Under the pieces are notes generated by a model that saw only the letters and a list, made by a program, of their open reading frames with translations, had not been told where the DNA came from and did not search any database. From Pseudomonas sp. 14P_8.1_Bac3 (GTDB lineage Bacteria; Pseudomonadota; Gammaproteobacteria; Pseudomonadales; Pseudomonadaceae): a DNA stretch of 64,000 nt. The stretch lies in assembly GCF_025466085.1 (NCBI RefSeq), contig NZ_JANLOD010000072.1, positions 1-64,000 on the forward strand. The letters are read 5' to 3'. The position numbers and the translations under genes are program-made. Below, piece by piece: positions 34,546 through 43,126 of the stretch. Every line of letters begins with the position of its first letter. Within the stretch, counting starts at the first letter, position 1.

Positions 34546-35685
34546 TCAGAGCTTGCGCGCGATCAGTTCGCGCATGACTTCACTGGTGCCGCCGTAGATG
34601 CGATTGACGCGGGAATCGACGAACGCGCGGGCAATCGGGTACTCCATCATGTAGCCGTAGCCGCCGTGCAGCTGGACCATGTCGTCGATGCATTTCCACA
34701 GGGTTTCGGTGGTGTAGAGCTTGGCGATGGCGGCTTCCTCGAGGGTCAGGCGCCGACGCATATGCTCGCCAAGGTAGTAATCGACCATCACGCGCATGGC
34801 GATGGCCTGGGCCTTGATGTCGGCGAGCTTGAACTTGCTGTTCTGGAAGTCCCAGACGGTCTGGTTGAAGGCTCTGCGGTCTTTCACGTAGTCGACGGTC
34901 TGTTCCAGCAAGCGTTCGAGTTTGGCGGCGGCGGACACGGCAATGGAAAAGCGCTCCTGCGGCAGTTCGCCCATCAGGTAGGTAAAGCCCAGGCCTTCTT
35001 CGCCGAGGCGATTGCCGACCGGCACACGCACGTTGTCGAAGAACAGTTCGGCGGTGTCCTGGGCGTGCTGGCCGACCTTCTCCAGTTTGCGGCCACGCTT
35101 GAAGCCAGCACGACTGGCTTCCACTGCGATCAGGCTGATGCCCTTGGCACCCGCGGCCGGATCGGTCTTGCACACGACGATGATCAGGTCGGCGGTCAGG
35201 CCGTTGCTGATGAAAGTCTTGCTGCCGTTGATCACGTACTCGTCGCCGTCGAGGACGGCTGTGGTGCGCACGGCTTTGAGGTCGCTGCCGGTGCCGGGTT
35301 CGGTCATCGCGATGGCGAGGATGATTTCGCCGGCGCAGATTCCGGGCAGCCACTTTTTCTTCTGTTCTTCGCTGCCGCAACGATTGATGTATGGGGCGAT
35401 AACGTCGGAGTGCATGCCGAAATAAGCGCCACTCACACCGGCCCGGGCGAACTCTTCGTTGAACACTGCGCAATGACCGAAGTCGCCACCACCGCCGCCG
35501 TATTCGAGCGGCAGGGTGATGCCGAGCAACCCTTCGCGACCGGCCTTGAGCCAGGTTTCGCGGTCGACCTGACCCGCTGCATCCCAAGCGGCCTGACGCG
35601 GCAGGCATTCGCGTTCGAAAAAGCGCCGCACGGTGGTGCGGAACATCTCATGGTCGTCGCGGAAAACGGTTCGGGCGATAGGCAC
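34546..35685 (-). CDS. Acyl-CoA dehydrogenase (isovaleryl/long-chain type)
   Basis: This 379-residue FAD enzyme has AMTEPGTGSDL and FISNGLT as flavin/substrate blocks. The probable catalytic base is Glu244 in LPQERFSIA, the position used by isovaleryl-CoA dehydrogenase; the usual Glu near the C-terminus is Gly (IYGGTSE). I chose the GTG at 35685 because GAGGAG lies 7 bp upstream and the length then equals that of its paralogue at 45003 (379). It heads a seven-gene minus-strand run. An operator-like dyad lies 108 bp upstream. Confidence 0.9.
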   Translation of the reverse strand: MPIARTVFRDDHEMFRTTVRRFFERECLPRQAAWDAAGQVDRETWLKAGREGLLGITLPLEYGGGGGDFGHCAVFNEEFARAGVSGAYFGMHSDVIAPYINRCGSEEQKKKWLPGICAGEIILAIAMTEPGTGSDLKAVRTTAVLDGDEYVINGSKTFISNGLTADLIIVVCKTDPAAGAKGISLIAVEASRAGFKRGRKLEKVGQHAQDTAELFFDNVRVPVGNRLGEEGLGFTYLMGELPQERFSIAVSAAAKLERLLEQTVDYVKDRRAFNQTVWDFQNSKFKLADIKAQAIAMRVMVDYYLGEHMRRRLTLEEAAIAKLYTTETLWKCIDDMVQLHGGYGYMMEYPIARAFVDSRVNRIYGGTSEVMRELIARKL

Positions 35686-35792
35686 GCAAGACTCCTCAAT
35701 GATCACGACCCGGCTTGCGCCTGGCGCTGATGCAAGGCGCGAGGTGCGCCTGTTGACTGAGGTTTACGATAGGTCGGAGGCCTGGCCGGAAC

Positions 35793-35811
35793 GCCACCCG
35801 AGGTGGGTGGC
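35793..35811. promoter_or_regulatory. Candidate LAL operator (acyl-CoA dehydrogenase operon)
   Basis: GCCACCCGAGGTGGGTGGC has perfect 7-bp arms around a 5-bp centre. It is 108 bp before the GTG of the minus-strand dehydrogenase operon. It is one of seven related dyads in this cluster, though its centre (GAGGT) departs from GATNC. Confidence 0.65.
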
Positions 35812-35836
35812 AGGAGGCCGTTCAACGAATAACGGG

Positions 35837-36040
35837 GTTATGGGGTGCGCAAAAAGCCTGTGGTCACCTGCGGTCAATGTGGGAGCGAGCCTGCTCGCGA
35901 AGGCGGCGTGTCAGGCCGCAGTGATGTTGGCTGTGCCGGCCTCTTCGCGAGCAAGCCCGCTCCCACCGAGTTATGGGGTGTGCAAAAAAGCTGCGGTTAC
36001 CTGGGACCATTGTGGGAGCGGGCTTGCTCGCGAAGGCGTC
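35837..36040. repeat. Triple REP cluster with tandem duplication
   Basis: Three REP copies occur: 35879-35908 (direct), 35943-35967 (inverted) and 36011-36040 (direct). A longer unit starting GTTATGGGGTG and including a REP is repeated at 35837-35908 and 35970-36040, offset by 133 bp with a few changes. The cluster fills most of the 389-bp gap between the dehydrogenase and LAL genes. Confidence 0.8.
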
Positions 36041-36074
36041 AGTGCATTCAACATTGAGAGGACTGAGCCCGGTC

Positions 36075-38888
36075 CTACTGGCCCGTGTCGTCCCGGGATT
36101 CCAGGTCCCGCACGCGCGCCACGGCTTCATCGCGGCTGCTGACGCCGAGCTTGCTGTAGATGTGGCTCAGGTGCCATTTCACGGTTTCCGGGGATAGCCC
36201 CAACGCGCGGGCGATTTTTTTGTTGGGCAGGGCCTGGGCGAGCAGGCGCACGACTTCGATTTCCCGCTCGCTCAACGGCTCGATACCCGCGTTGAGCGGC
36301 TTGCCCGCTGTCGCCGGTGACGGCTTGTTTTTGGCAACGGAGGGCGCCGTGACCTGGGCCGCTTGCAGACGCTCCACATAGTACGCCAGCACCGGGTCCA
36401 GGGTTTCCTGGCTGGCGATGTCCGAAATCAGCGCCAGTGCATCCGGATGGGCGTCAAGCAAACTGCGCAACAGCCCGAAGCGTTGCCCGCGGCGCAGCGC
36501 TTCCATGACTTTGTCGCGGGCCGCGTCCGGATTGCCGCGCTGGGATTCGATCACCGCACTCAGCACCAGCAGGCGCACCGTGCCGAGCTGGCGGCGGTGC
36601 AACTCGCACGTCTCGATCAGTTGCTCGATGCGCTTCAATGCGCCGTCCAGGTCGCCCTGATGAATCTGCCAGCGCGCTCGCGCGTTCTCGGCGAGTATGT
36701 GAATTTCCTTGAGCGCCGTTTGCCCGGCATCCGGATGCCGCGCATCGATGGCCTCCAGGCGCGCCAGTTTGGCCTGGGCCTGTGTCGACTCACCGAGCAG
36801 CATCAGCCACCGAACCTGCCAGGTCAGGCAATACGCCTGCAGTCGCTCGAGGCCAAGTTTGATCGCGTATTCATCGAGTCGCTCGACGAACGCCAGGGCT
36901 TCCTGATGGTTGCCCGCCAGCCACTGCACATTCCACAACACCTGGAGCACGCGCAGCACCGAGTCGGGAATCGAGATCCGCTCCAGAATGTCGATCCAGC
37001 CCGACAGCAGCTTGAACGCTGCATCGACATCATTGGTTTCGTAAAGCACCTCGCCCAGCAACGCAGCCGAGAGGTAAGTCGCGTCGGCCCCGGCCTTGCC
37101 GCAGTGCGCGGCTTCATGCATTACATCCCGGTAAACCCGTTCCGCCTGCTTCATCTGGCCTTCGAGGGCATGGCTCAGGCCAATCATGCAGCGCCCCTGA
37201 AGACTGCCGGCCGTGGTTCCGAGCAGCGGTTCACCGTTGATCAGCAATGCCGGGCGATCGAGTTGCACCTGACGGGCCTTTTCGTATTCGCCCCGGTGCA
37301 TGTAGAGCCAGGACAGAATGTTCGCGCAGGAACCGATGGCAACGCTGTTGCTGCCGGGCGGCGGGCTGAGCAATTGCGGCAGGACCGTCATCGCCGCTTC
37401 GGTGTCATCCCGTTGCAAGGCGAGGGAGGCCCGCAGCAACGCGATCATGAAACGGTCGTGGACGTCCTGTTCCGGCACATCATTGAACAGTTGATCGAGG
37501 CTCAGGGTGCAGGCATTGAAATCCCGCCCATAGAGCTGCATCCGGGCCTTGAGAATGCGCAGTTTCACCCGCGCCTGCACCTGCTCGAGCGGCAGCAGCC
37601 GGACCAGCTCGATCAGCATTCGCAGGTCGCCGTGGGCATACAGGGCCTCGGCATGCTGCTCGACCAGATCGGCCGCGGCGTTCGGGTTGCCGGCCATTAC
37701 CGCATGGTGCACCGCCTCATCCAGGTGCTGATGGTCGCGGAACCATGCCCATGCGCGTGAGTGCACAATCTGTTGTTCGGTCTTGCTGCGCGAATCGAAA
37801 TATTTGAGCAGGGTTTCCCGCAGCAACGGGTGCAGGCGATACCAGGTTTCACGGCCGGCACTGTCCACCGGGATCAGGAACAGGTTGTCCCGTTCCAGGC
37901 GCGCGAGCAGGGCATTGGCTTCGCGGATCGCGTCCGGATTGCCACTGAGGGCTGCGCACAAAGAGGCGCAAAAACGGTTACAGACGGCCATGAGCAGCAT
38001 CAGGTCGAGGTCCGTCGGTGACAGATGGGACAGCACCTCGACTTCAAAAAACCTGGCGAATGCTTGATCGTCGCGCACCTGAGTCTGGTCGGACGCCGTG
38101 GCGCTCGGGCGGTTTTTCTTGCGGCTGACCGCCAGCAGTTGCAGCCCGGCGACCCAGCCGTCAGTCAGCTCGTGCATCAGTTTGGCGTCGCGAGCGCTGA
38201 TCTCGCCCAGCTGTGCCTTGAGAAACTGTTCGGACTCGGCCGGGGTGAAACGCAAGTCCCGCAGATTCAGTTCCAGCACCAGCTCCTGGCTGCGCAACCG
38301 CGCCAGCGACAGCGGTACGGCGCTGCGCGACACCAATGCCAGGTGCAGATTGACCGGCGCGTAGTCGATCAACCATTGCAGGGCCTGATGAATGCCGACG
38401 TCGGTCAGGTGATGCAGGTCGTCGAGCACCAGCACCAGCTCCCGGCCACGGTTGGCGATGCTGCGCACCAGCGTGATCACGGTGCGTTCCACCGCTTCAC
38501 TGTCGATGCCGCGACCTTCCAGCTGGGTCGCCTCATGCACCAGGGCCGGATCGATTTGCCCCAGGCTGGCCAGCAAATAGTCCATGAACCGCGTCAGTTC
38601 GTTGTCGTCCGCCGACAGCGTCAGCCAGGCGACATCGAAGCCCAGCGGCAACAGCGCCTGACGCCAGGCGATCAGCGTCGAGGTCTTGCCGCAACCCGCC
38701 GGGCCCTTGAGCACGATACAGCGCTGGCGACGTGCCTTGAGCATTTGCTCCTGCAGCCGTTCGCGGGAGATCAGCCGCCCGGCACTGCGCGGCGGTATCA
38801 GTTTGCTGCTGACCACCGGTGACTGTGCCGGCTGCAAGACCTGACTGGCGGGCGTGTCCGAGGCACTGGGCTTGCGGGGTTTGTCCAT
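36075..38888 (-). CDS. LuxR-type LAL regulator (MalT-like ATPase)
   Basis: This 937-residue regulator has a STAND-type ATPase (about 27-340; Walker A GPAGCGKTS at 62-70, Walker B-like LVLVLDDLHH), a long TPR-like helical middle (about 400-820) and a LuxR helix-turn-helix at the C-terminus (LSEREIEVVRLLAQALPNKK, then SPETVKWHLSHIYSKLG). LAL proteins need ATP and an inducer to oligomerise and activate transcription. It is divergent from the racemase operon, with a shared dyad between them. It is a prime candidate to bind the repeated 19-bp operator. Confidence 0.92.
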   Translation of the reverse strand: MDKPRKPSASDTPASQVLQPAQSPVVSSKLIPPRSAGRLISRERLQEQMLKARRQRCIVLKGPAGCGKTSTLIAWRQALLPLGFDVAWLTLSADDNELTRFMDYLLASLGQIDPALVHEATQLEGRGIDSEAVERTVITLVRSIANRGRELVLVLDDLHHLTDVGIHQALQWLIDYAPVNLHLALVSRSAVPLSLARLRSQELVLELNLRDLRFTPAESEQFLKAQLGEISARDAKLMHELTDGWVAGLQLLAVSRKKNRPSATASDQTQVRDDQAFARFFEVEVLSHLSPTDLDLMLLMAVCNRFCASLCAALSGNPDAIREANALLARLERDNLFLIPVDSAGRETWYRLHPLLRETLLKYFDSRSKTEQQIVHSRAWAWFRDHQHLDEAVHHAVMAGNPNAAADLVEQHAEALYAHGDLRMLIELVRLLPLEQVQARVKLRILKARMQLYGRDFNACTLSLDQLFNDVPEQDVHDRFMIALLRASLALQRDDTEAAMTVLPQLLSPPPGSNSVAIGSCANILSWLYMHRGEYEKARQVQLDRPALLINGEPLLGTTAGSLQGRCMIGLSHALEGQMKQAERVYRDVMHEAAHCGKAGADATYLSAALLGEVLYETNDVDAAFKLLSGWIDILERISIPDSVLRVLQVLWNVQWLAGNHQEALAFVERLDEYAIKLGLERLQAYCLTWQVRWLMLLGESTQAQAKLARLEAIDARHPDAGQTALKEIHILAENARARWQIHQGDLDGALKRIEQLIETCELHRRQLGTVRLLVLSAVIESQRGNPDAARDKVMEALRRGQRFGLLRSLLDAHPDALALISDIASQETLDPVLAYYVERLQAAQVTAPSVAKNKPSPATAGKPLNAGIEPLSEREIEVVRLLAQALPNKKIARALGLSPETVKWHLSHIYSKLGVSSRDEAVARVRDLESRDDTGQ

Positions 38889-38980
38889 GGGGCTGTCCGA
38901 ATCTTTTTGTTATGTAAATGCATTCAATCCATCGGAGTGTAACGCACAGCCTGCATGACATGGCCCTGTGTTTGGCATCC

Positions 38981-38999
38981 GCCACCCGATGCGGGTGGT
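38981..38999. promoter_or_regulatory. Candidate LAL operator (LAL / racemase divergent promoter)
   Basis: GCCACCCGATGCGGGTGGT lies between the divergent LAL gene (92 bp away) and the racemase gene (85 bp away). Arms and the GATNC centre match the shared consensus. Confidence 0.7.
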
Positions 39000-39084
39000 G
39001 GTTGGCTGAATGGGGATTGGTCTACTGGATGGCACAAAAATAGGGGTGCTGCTGGTGCCCCGTCATAACAGTGGAGCGGTATCG

Positions 39085-40239
39085 ATGGGCGTACTGAGCG
39101 GCATTCGAGTGGTGGAGTTTGAGGCAATCGGCCCGGCGCCTTTTGGCACGATGCTGCTGGCCGACATGGGCGCCGACGTGGTGCGGATCGACCGACCGGT
39201 GGCGGCGAGCGACCTCGGACCGAAGTTCGAAGGCAAGCGCGCCGACGTGACCGGGCGCAATCGGCGCTCGGTCACCCTGGACCTGAAACGCCCGGAAAGC
39301 GTCGCCGCCGCGCTGGAATTGATCGAACGTGCCGATGTGCTGATCGAAGGCTTTCGCCCCGGCACCATGGAGCGCCTTGGCCTCGGGCCGGATGTCACGT
39401 TGGCGCGCAACCCGCGACTGGTGTATGCGCGCATGACCGGCTGGGGGCAGACCGGGCCGATGGCGGATCGCGCCGGCCATGACTTGAATTACATCGCTTT
39501 GTCCGGTGTGTTGTCCGCTATCGGTCCGGCCGGCGGGCGCCCGGTGCCGCCGCTCAACCTGGTGGGCGATTACGGCGGTGGCGGCATGTTGCTGGCGATG
39601 GGCGTCCTGGCGGCGTTGCTCAACGTGCAGCGTGGCGGCGCGGGGCAGGTGGTCGATGCCGCCATGACCGAGGGGGCCGCGCAGTTGGGTTCGGTGATCT
39701 GGGGCCTGCTGGCGGGCGGGCACTGGACTGAGCAACGCGGGAGCAACCTGCTGGACGGCGGCGCACCGTGGTATGACACCTACGAAACCCTCGATGGCCA
39801 GCACATGTCGATCGGGCCGATCGAGTCGCGTTTTTACGCCGAGATGCTGGAAATCCTCGGGCTGACCGGTGCCGATCTTCCGCGTCAACACGACCGGGCC
39901 GGTTGGCCGCGCTTGCGTGAAGCATTGACCACAGCCTTCCGCAGTCGCACCCGTACGCAATGGGCCGAGGCCTTCGCTGGCAGCGACGCCTGTGTCGTGC
40001 CGGTGCTGGGTTTGGCCGAAGCCGCCAAACATCCCCATAGCGTGGCGCGTGGCAGCTTCATCGAAGTCGATGGCGTGGTTCAGCCAGTGCCGGCGCCACG
40101 GTTTCTCAACACCCCCTCGGCCCAGCCGCGACCGGCACCGCAGCGTGGGGAACAGGGCGACGCAGCGCTGCGCGATTGGGGCTTCGACACGTTGGCCATC
40201 GAGCGTCTGCGTGAACTGGGCCTGGGCTTCATGGCCTGA
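39085..40239 (+). CDS. Alpha-methylacyl-CoA racemase (CaiB/BaiF family)
   Basis: This 384-residue CaiB/BaiF-type protein has the racemase fingerprint: GHDLNYIALSG with His132, and NLVGDYGGGG with Asp162. This is the same 30-residue spacing as the catalytic His126/Asp156 pair of mycobacterial MCR. Such enzymes interconvert the 2R and 2S forms of 2-methylacyl-CoA, required before dehydrogenation of methyl-branched chains. GGAG is 9 bp before the ATG at 39085. It is the first gene of the plus-strand operon with a crotonase, two ligases and a thioesterase. It strongly hints that the substrate is methyl-branched. Confidence 0.88.
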   Translation: MGVLSGIRVVEFEAIGPAPFGTMLLADMGADVVRIDRPVAASDLGPKFEGKRADVTGRNRRSVTLDLKRPESVAAALELIERADVLIEGFRPGTMERLGLGPDVTLARNPRLVYARMTGWGQTGPMADRAGHDLNYIALSGVLSAIGPAGGRPVPPLNLVGDYGGGGMLLAMGVLAALLNVQRGGAGQVVDAAMTEGAAQLGSVIWGLLAGGHWTEQRGSNLLDGGAPWYDTYETLDGQHMSIGPIESRFYAEMLEILGLTGADLPRQHDRAGWPRLREALTTAFRSRTRTQWAEAFAGSDACVVPVLGLAEAAKHPHSVARGSFIEVDGVVQPVPAPRFLNTPSAQPRPAPQRGEQGDAALRDWGFDTLAIERLRELGLGFMA

Positions 40240-40289
40240 GCGTCATCCATAACAACCTCTTAGAAATTCCGGCGCGCAGGAGTCAGTCC

Positions 40290-41093
40290 ATGGCCATTCA
40301 GTTCAAGATCGTCGAGCACGTGGCATTCATCACGCTCGATGCACAAGCAGCGAACAATGCGCTGAGCGTCAGCGACCTGATGCACCTGCGCAAAACGCTG
40401 GTGGCCTGCCAGGACGACGAACAAGTGCGGGTCATCGTGCTCACCGGTGCTGGTGATCGCGCCTTCTGCAGTGGTGCGAGCCTGCGGGAGCCGGCGCGCG
40501 CGCCGGTCGGTTTCGTCGCCGGGGCGCTGAAAAGCCGCGAGACCGAAGCCGAGGAGGGTGGCTATGCACGGCTGTTCGACCTTAGCGATCTGGACATCTG
40601 GAAACCGGTGATCGCCGCGATCAACGGTGCATGCCTGGGCGCCGGTCTTGAACTGGCGTTGCAATGCGACCTGCGTATCGCCACGGCCAACGCCACCTTC
40701 GCTCTGCCGGAGGTACGCGACGCGACGCTTCCGGCAGCAGGCGGCGTGCAATACCTGCTGCGCGCGGTGCCTGCCGCCCACGCGATGAAAATGGCCCTGA
40801 CCGGTGAGCCGATCAGCGCCCAGGAAGCCTTGCGCATCGGACTGATCATCGACTTGTTGCCCCAGGACCGGTTGCTGGCGGCGGCCCTGACCCTGGCGGA
40901 ACGGATTGCCGCCAATGGCCCGCTGGCCGTGCAGTCGATCAAGCAACTGGCGGTGCAGACCGCTCACCTGACGCCCCGGGATTTCGTGATCCAGGCCCAC
41001 CTGCACTGGGGGTTGCTGCGCGACAGCGCGGATCACGCCGAAGGGCGCCTGGCGCAGGCCGAGCAACGCACACCCAGATACACCGGTGCCTGA
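40290..41093 (+). CDS. Enoyl-CoA hydratase/isomerase (crotonase)
   Basis: This 267-residue crotonase keeps both hydratase glutamates: the one in GAGLELALQCD and the one in FALPEVRDATLPAAGG. The oxyanion-hole block is AFCSGASL. It has a slightly longer loop (about 70-100) than short-chain hydratases. It follows the racemase gene by 50 bp, so it may hydrate the enoyl-CoA made from a racemised acyl-CoA. Overlap in role with the MaoC pair suggests different chain positions or substrates. Confidence 0.88.
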   Translation: MAIQFKIVEHVAFITLDAQAANNALSVSDLMHLRKTLVACQDDEQVRVIVLTGAGDRAFCSGASLREPARAPVGFVAGALKSRETEAEEGGYARLFDLSDLDIWKPVIAAINGACLGAGLELALQCDLRIATANATFALPEVRDATLPAAGGVQYLLRAVPAAHAMKMALTGEPISAQEALRIGLIIDLLPQDRLLAAALTLAERIAANGPLAVQSIKQLAVQTAHLTPRDFVIQAHLHWGLLRDSADHAEGRLAQAEQRTPRYTGA

Positions 41094-41135
41094 CGCTGCA
41101 CCCCACCTGACAACAATAATTCACAGGAGAGCTCC

Positions 41136-42692
41136 ATGTATCTGACCCAGGGACTGCACCGCGTCCTGCAGCAACGACCCCATGCCCTGGCGACGGTGTT
41201 CCGCGACCGTCGTCGTACCTATGCCGAACTGGCCGACCGGGTCGCGCGGCTCGCCGGCGCCTTGCAGAACCTGGGCATGCAGACCGGCGATCGGGTCGGC
41301 CTGCTCGGGCTGAATTCCGACCGCTTCCTCGAGTATTTCCTGGCCACCTGGTGGGGCGGTGGCGTGGTCAATCCGGTGAACATCCGCTGGAGTGTTCCGG
41401 AAATCGTCTACTCGCTGGACGATTGCGACACGCGCATCCTGATGATCGATGACACCTTCCTGCCCATGGCCGAAGCGATCGCCAGCAGCGCCAGGGTGCG
41501 CCCGCTGCTGATCCACGTCGGCGACGGTCCGGCCCCGGACGGCATGCTGTCCTACGAGCAGTTGATCGGCGATGCCGCACCGGTCGATGACGCTTTCCGG
41601 GGGGGCGACGATCTGGCCAGCATCATGTACACCGGCGGCACCACCGGGCGGCCGAAAGGCGTGATGCAGTCGCACATGAACCTGTGGTCGGCGGCCGTGG
41701 CACGGGCGGCGGATGTGCCGGTGCCAGCGGATGCGCTGACGCTGCAGATCGCCCCGATGTTTCACCTGGCGGCGCTGTCGCGGGTGATCCTGATCTCATT
41801 GCTCGGCCTGCCGAGCATCTTCGTCCCGGCCTTCGACGCGCTGGACGTGATGCAAACCATAGAACGCGAGCGGATCACCGACATCCTGATCGTGCCGACC
41901 ATGTTGCAGGCGCTGATCATGCATCCGATGTTTGCCCAGCATGACCTGAGCTGCCTGCGCAGCCTGACTTACGGCGCCTCGCCGATTGCCGTGCCGTTGC
42001 TGGAGCTGGCGTTGAAGGCCCTGCCGAACGTCGAGTTCACCCAGGGCTACGGCATGACCGAAGCCGCGCCGCCGATTTCCGCCAACGGTCCGCAAAACCA
42101 CAGCGCCGAGGGCATCGCCAATGGCCGCTTGCGTTCGGCCGGGCGGCCGGGGCTCGGGGTGACGGTGCGCATCGTCGACGAACACGACAACGAAGTCCCA
42201 CGCGGTATGGTCGGCGAGGTGCTGGTCCGGGGCCCGAACATCATGCTCGGCTACTGGAACAAACCCGAGGAAACCGCCCAGGCCCTGCGCGGCGGCTGGA
42301 TGCACACCGGCGACGGTGCCTATATGGACGAGGACGGTTACCTGTACATCGTCGACCGTTTCAAGGACATGATCGTCAGCGGTGGCGAGAACGTTTACTC
42401 GGGCGAGGTCGAGAGCGCGATATCCAGTCATCCGGCCGTTGCGGCGTGTGCGGTGATCGGCATTCCCTGCGGGCAGTGGGGCGAAGCGGTGCACGCGGTG
42501 ATCGTGCTCAAACCCGGCACTGAAGCCGAGGGCACGGAGATCATTGAACACTGCCGCCGACAGATTGCAGGCTACAAGACCCCGAAGACCGTCGAGTTCC
42601 GTCCGGCCCTGCCGCTGTCCGGCGCGGGCAAGGTGCTCAAGCGCGACCTGCGCGAGCCGTTCTGGGCCGGCAAGGACCGGGGAGTGAGCTGA
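41136..42692 (+). CDS. AMP-forming acyl-CoA ligase 1
   Basis: This 518-residue member of the ANL family has the P-loop IMYTGGTTGRPKGVMQSH, the aromatic motif YGMTEAAP, hinge VDRFKDMIVSGGENVYSGE, and catalytic Lys in LSGAGKVLKRDL. It activates a carboxylic acid to acyl-CoA using ATP and CoA. It is similar over its full length to the ligase at 43117, so the two arose by duplication and may handle different acids of one pathway. Its stop shares one base with the thioesterase start. Confidence 0.92.
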   Translation: MYLTQGLHRVLQQRPHALATVFRDRRRTYAELADRVARLAGALQNLGMQTGDRVGLLGLNSDRFLEYFLATWWGGGVVNPVNIRWSVPEIVYSLDDCDTRILMIDDTFLPMAEAIASSARVRPLLIHVGDGPAPDGMLSYEQLIGDAAPVDDAFRGGDDLASIMYTGGTTGRPKGVMQSHMNLWSAAVARAADVPVPADALTLQIAPMFHLAALSRVILISLLGLPSIFVPAFDALDVMQTIERERITDILIVPTMLQALIMHPMFAQHDLSCLRSLTYGASPIAVPLLELALKALPNVEFTQGYGMTEAAPPISANGPQNHSAEGIANGRLRSAGRPGLGVTVRIVDEHDNEVPRGMVGEVLVRGPNIMLGYWNKPEETAQALRGGWMHTGDGAYMDEDGYLYIVDRFKDMIVSGGENVYSGEVESAISSHPAVAACAVIGIPCGQWGEAVHAVIVLKPGTEAEGTEIIEHCRRQIAGYKTPKTVEFRPALPLSGAGKVLKRDLREPFWAGKDRGVS

Positions 42693-43126
42693 TGTCTTCG
42701 TTGAACGGCAGCGTGACGATTCCCGAGGGCTTCACGGCACTGGAAAAACGCTCGGGCTTCTTGCGCAACTGCGGTGAATTTTTTGTCCACGATGAGCAGC
42801 CGATCCTGGCGGTGCGCCTCCAGGCGCATCATCTCAATTACGTGCACATCGCCCATGGCGGCTTTCTCGCCACGGTTGCGGACAGCGCCTTCGGGGTCAT
42901 TTTGCGGCGCCAGTCGAAGTCGCAGACAGTGGCGCTGACGGTCAATCTGAACATCGATTACATCGGCCCGGTGCGCGAAGGCGACTGGCTGGAGGCGCAT
43001 GTCGAGGTGCTGAAGAACGGTGGCACATTCATCAACGCCAGTTGCCTGTTGAAGGTGGGCGCGCGCCTGGTGTTGCGGGCCAACGGTGTCTTCACCACCT
43101 GGAAAGGCAAGACGCCATGTACCTGA
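42692..43126 (+). CDS. PaaI-type hot-dog thioesterase
   Basis: This 144-residue hot-dog protein has the PaaI-family block HGGFLATVADSAFG, followed by VALTVNLNIDYIGPVREGDW. It hydrolyses acyl-CoA and probably rescues CoA from dead-end esters. Its ATG overlaps the ligase 1 stop by 1 bp, and its end overlaps the ligase 2 start by 10 bp, so the three are coupled. Confidence 0.88.
   Translation: MSSLNGSVTIPEGFTALEKRSGFLRNCGEFFVHDEQPILAVRLQAHHLNYVHIAHGGFLATVADSAFGVILRRQSKSQTVALTVNLNIDYIGPVREGDWLEAHVEVLKNGGTFINASCLLKVGARLVLRANGVFTTWKGKTPCT

Noticed and set aside
35837..36040. CRISPR-like array
   Set aside because: The repeats are REP elements in alternating orientation with irregular spacing and no cas genes.
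41094..41135. Half-site CCCACCTGA before acyl-CoA ligase 1
   Set aside because: Only one arm is present. The ligase is 42 bp after the crotonase gene and is probably cotranscribed from the racemase promoter.
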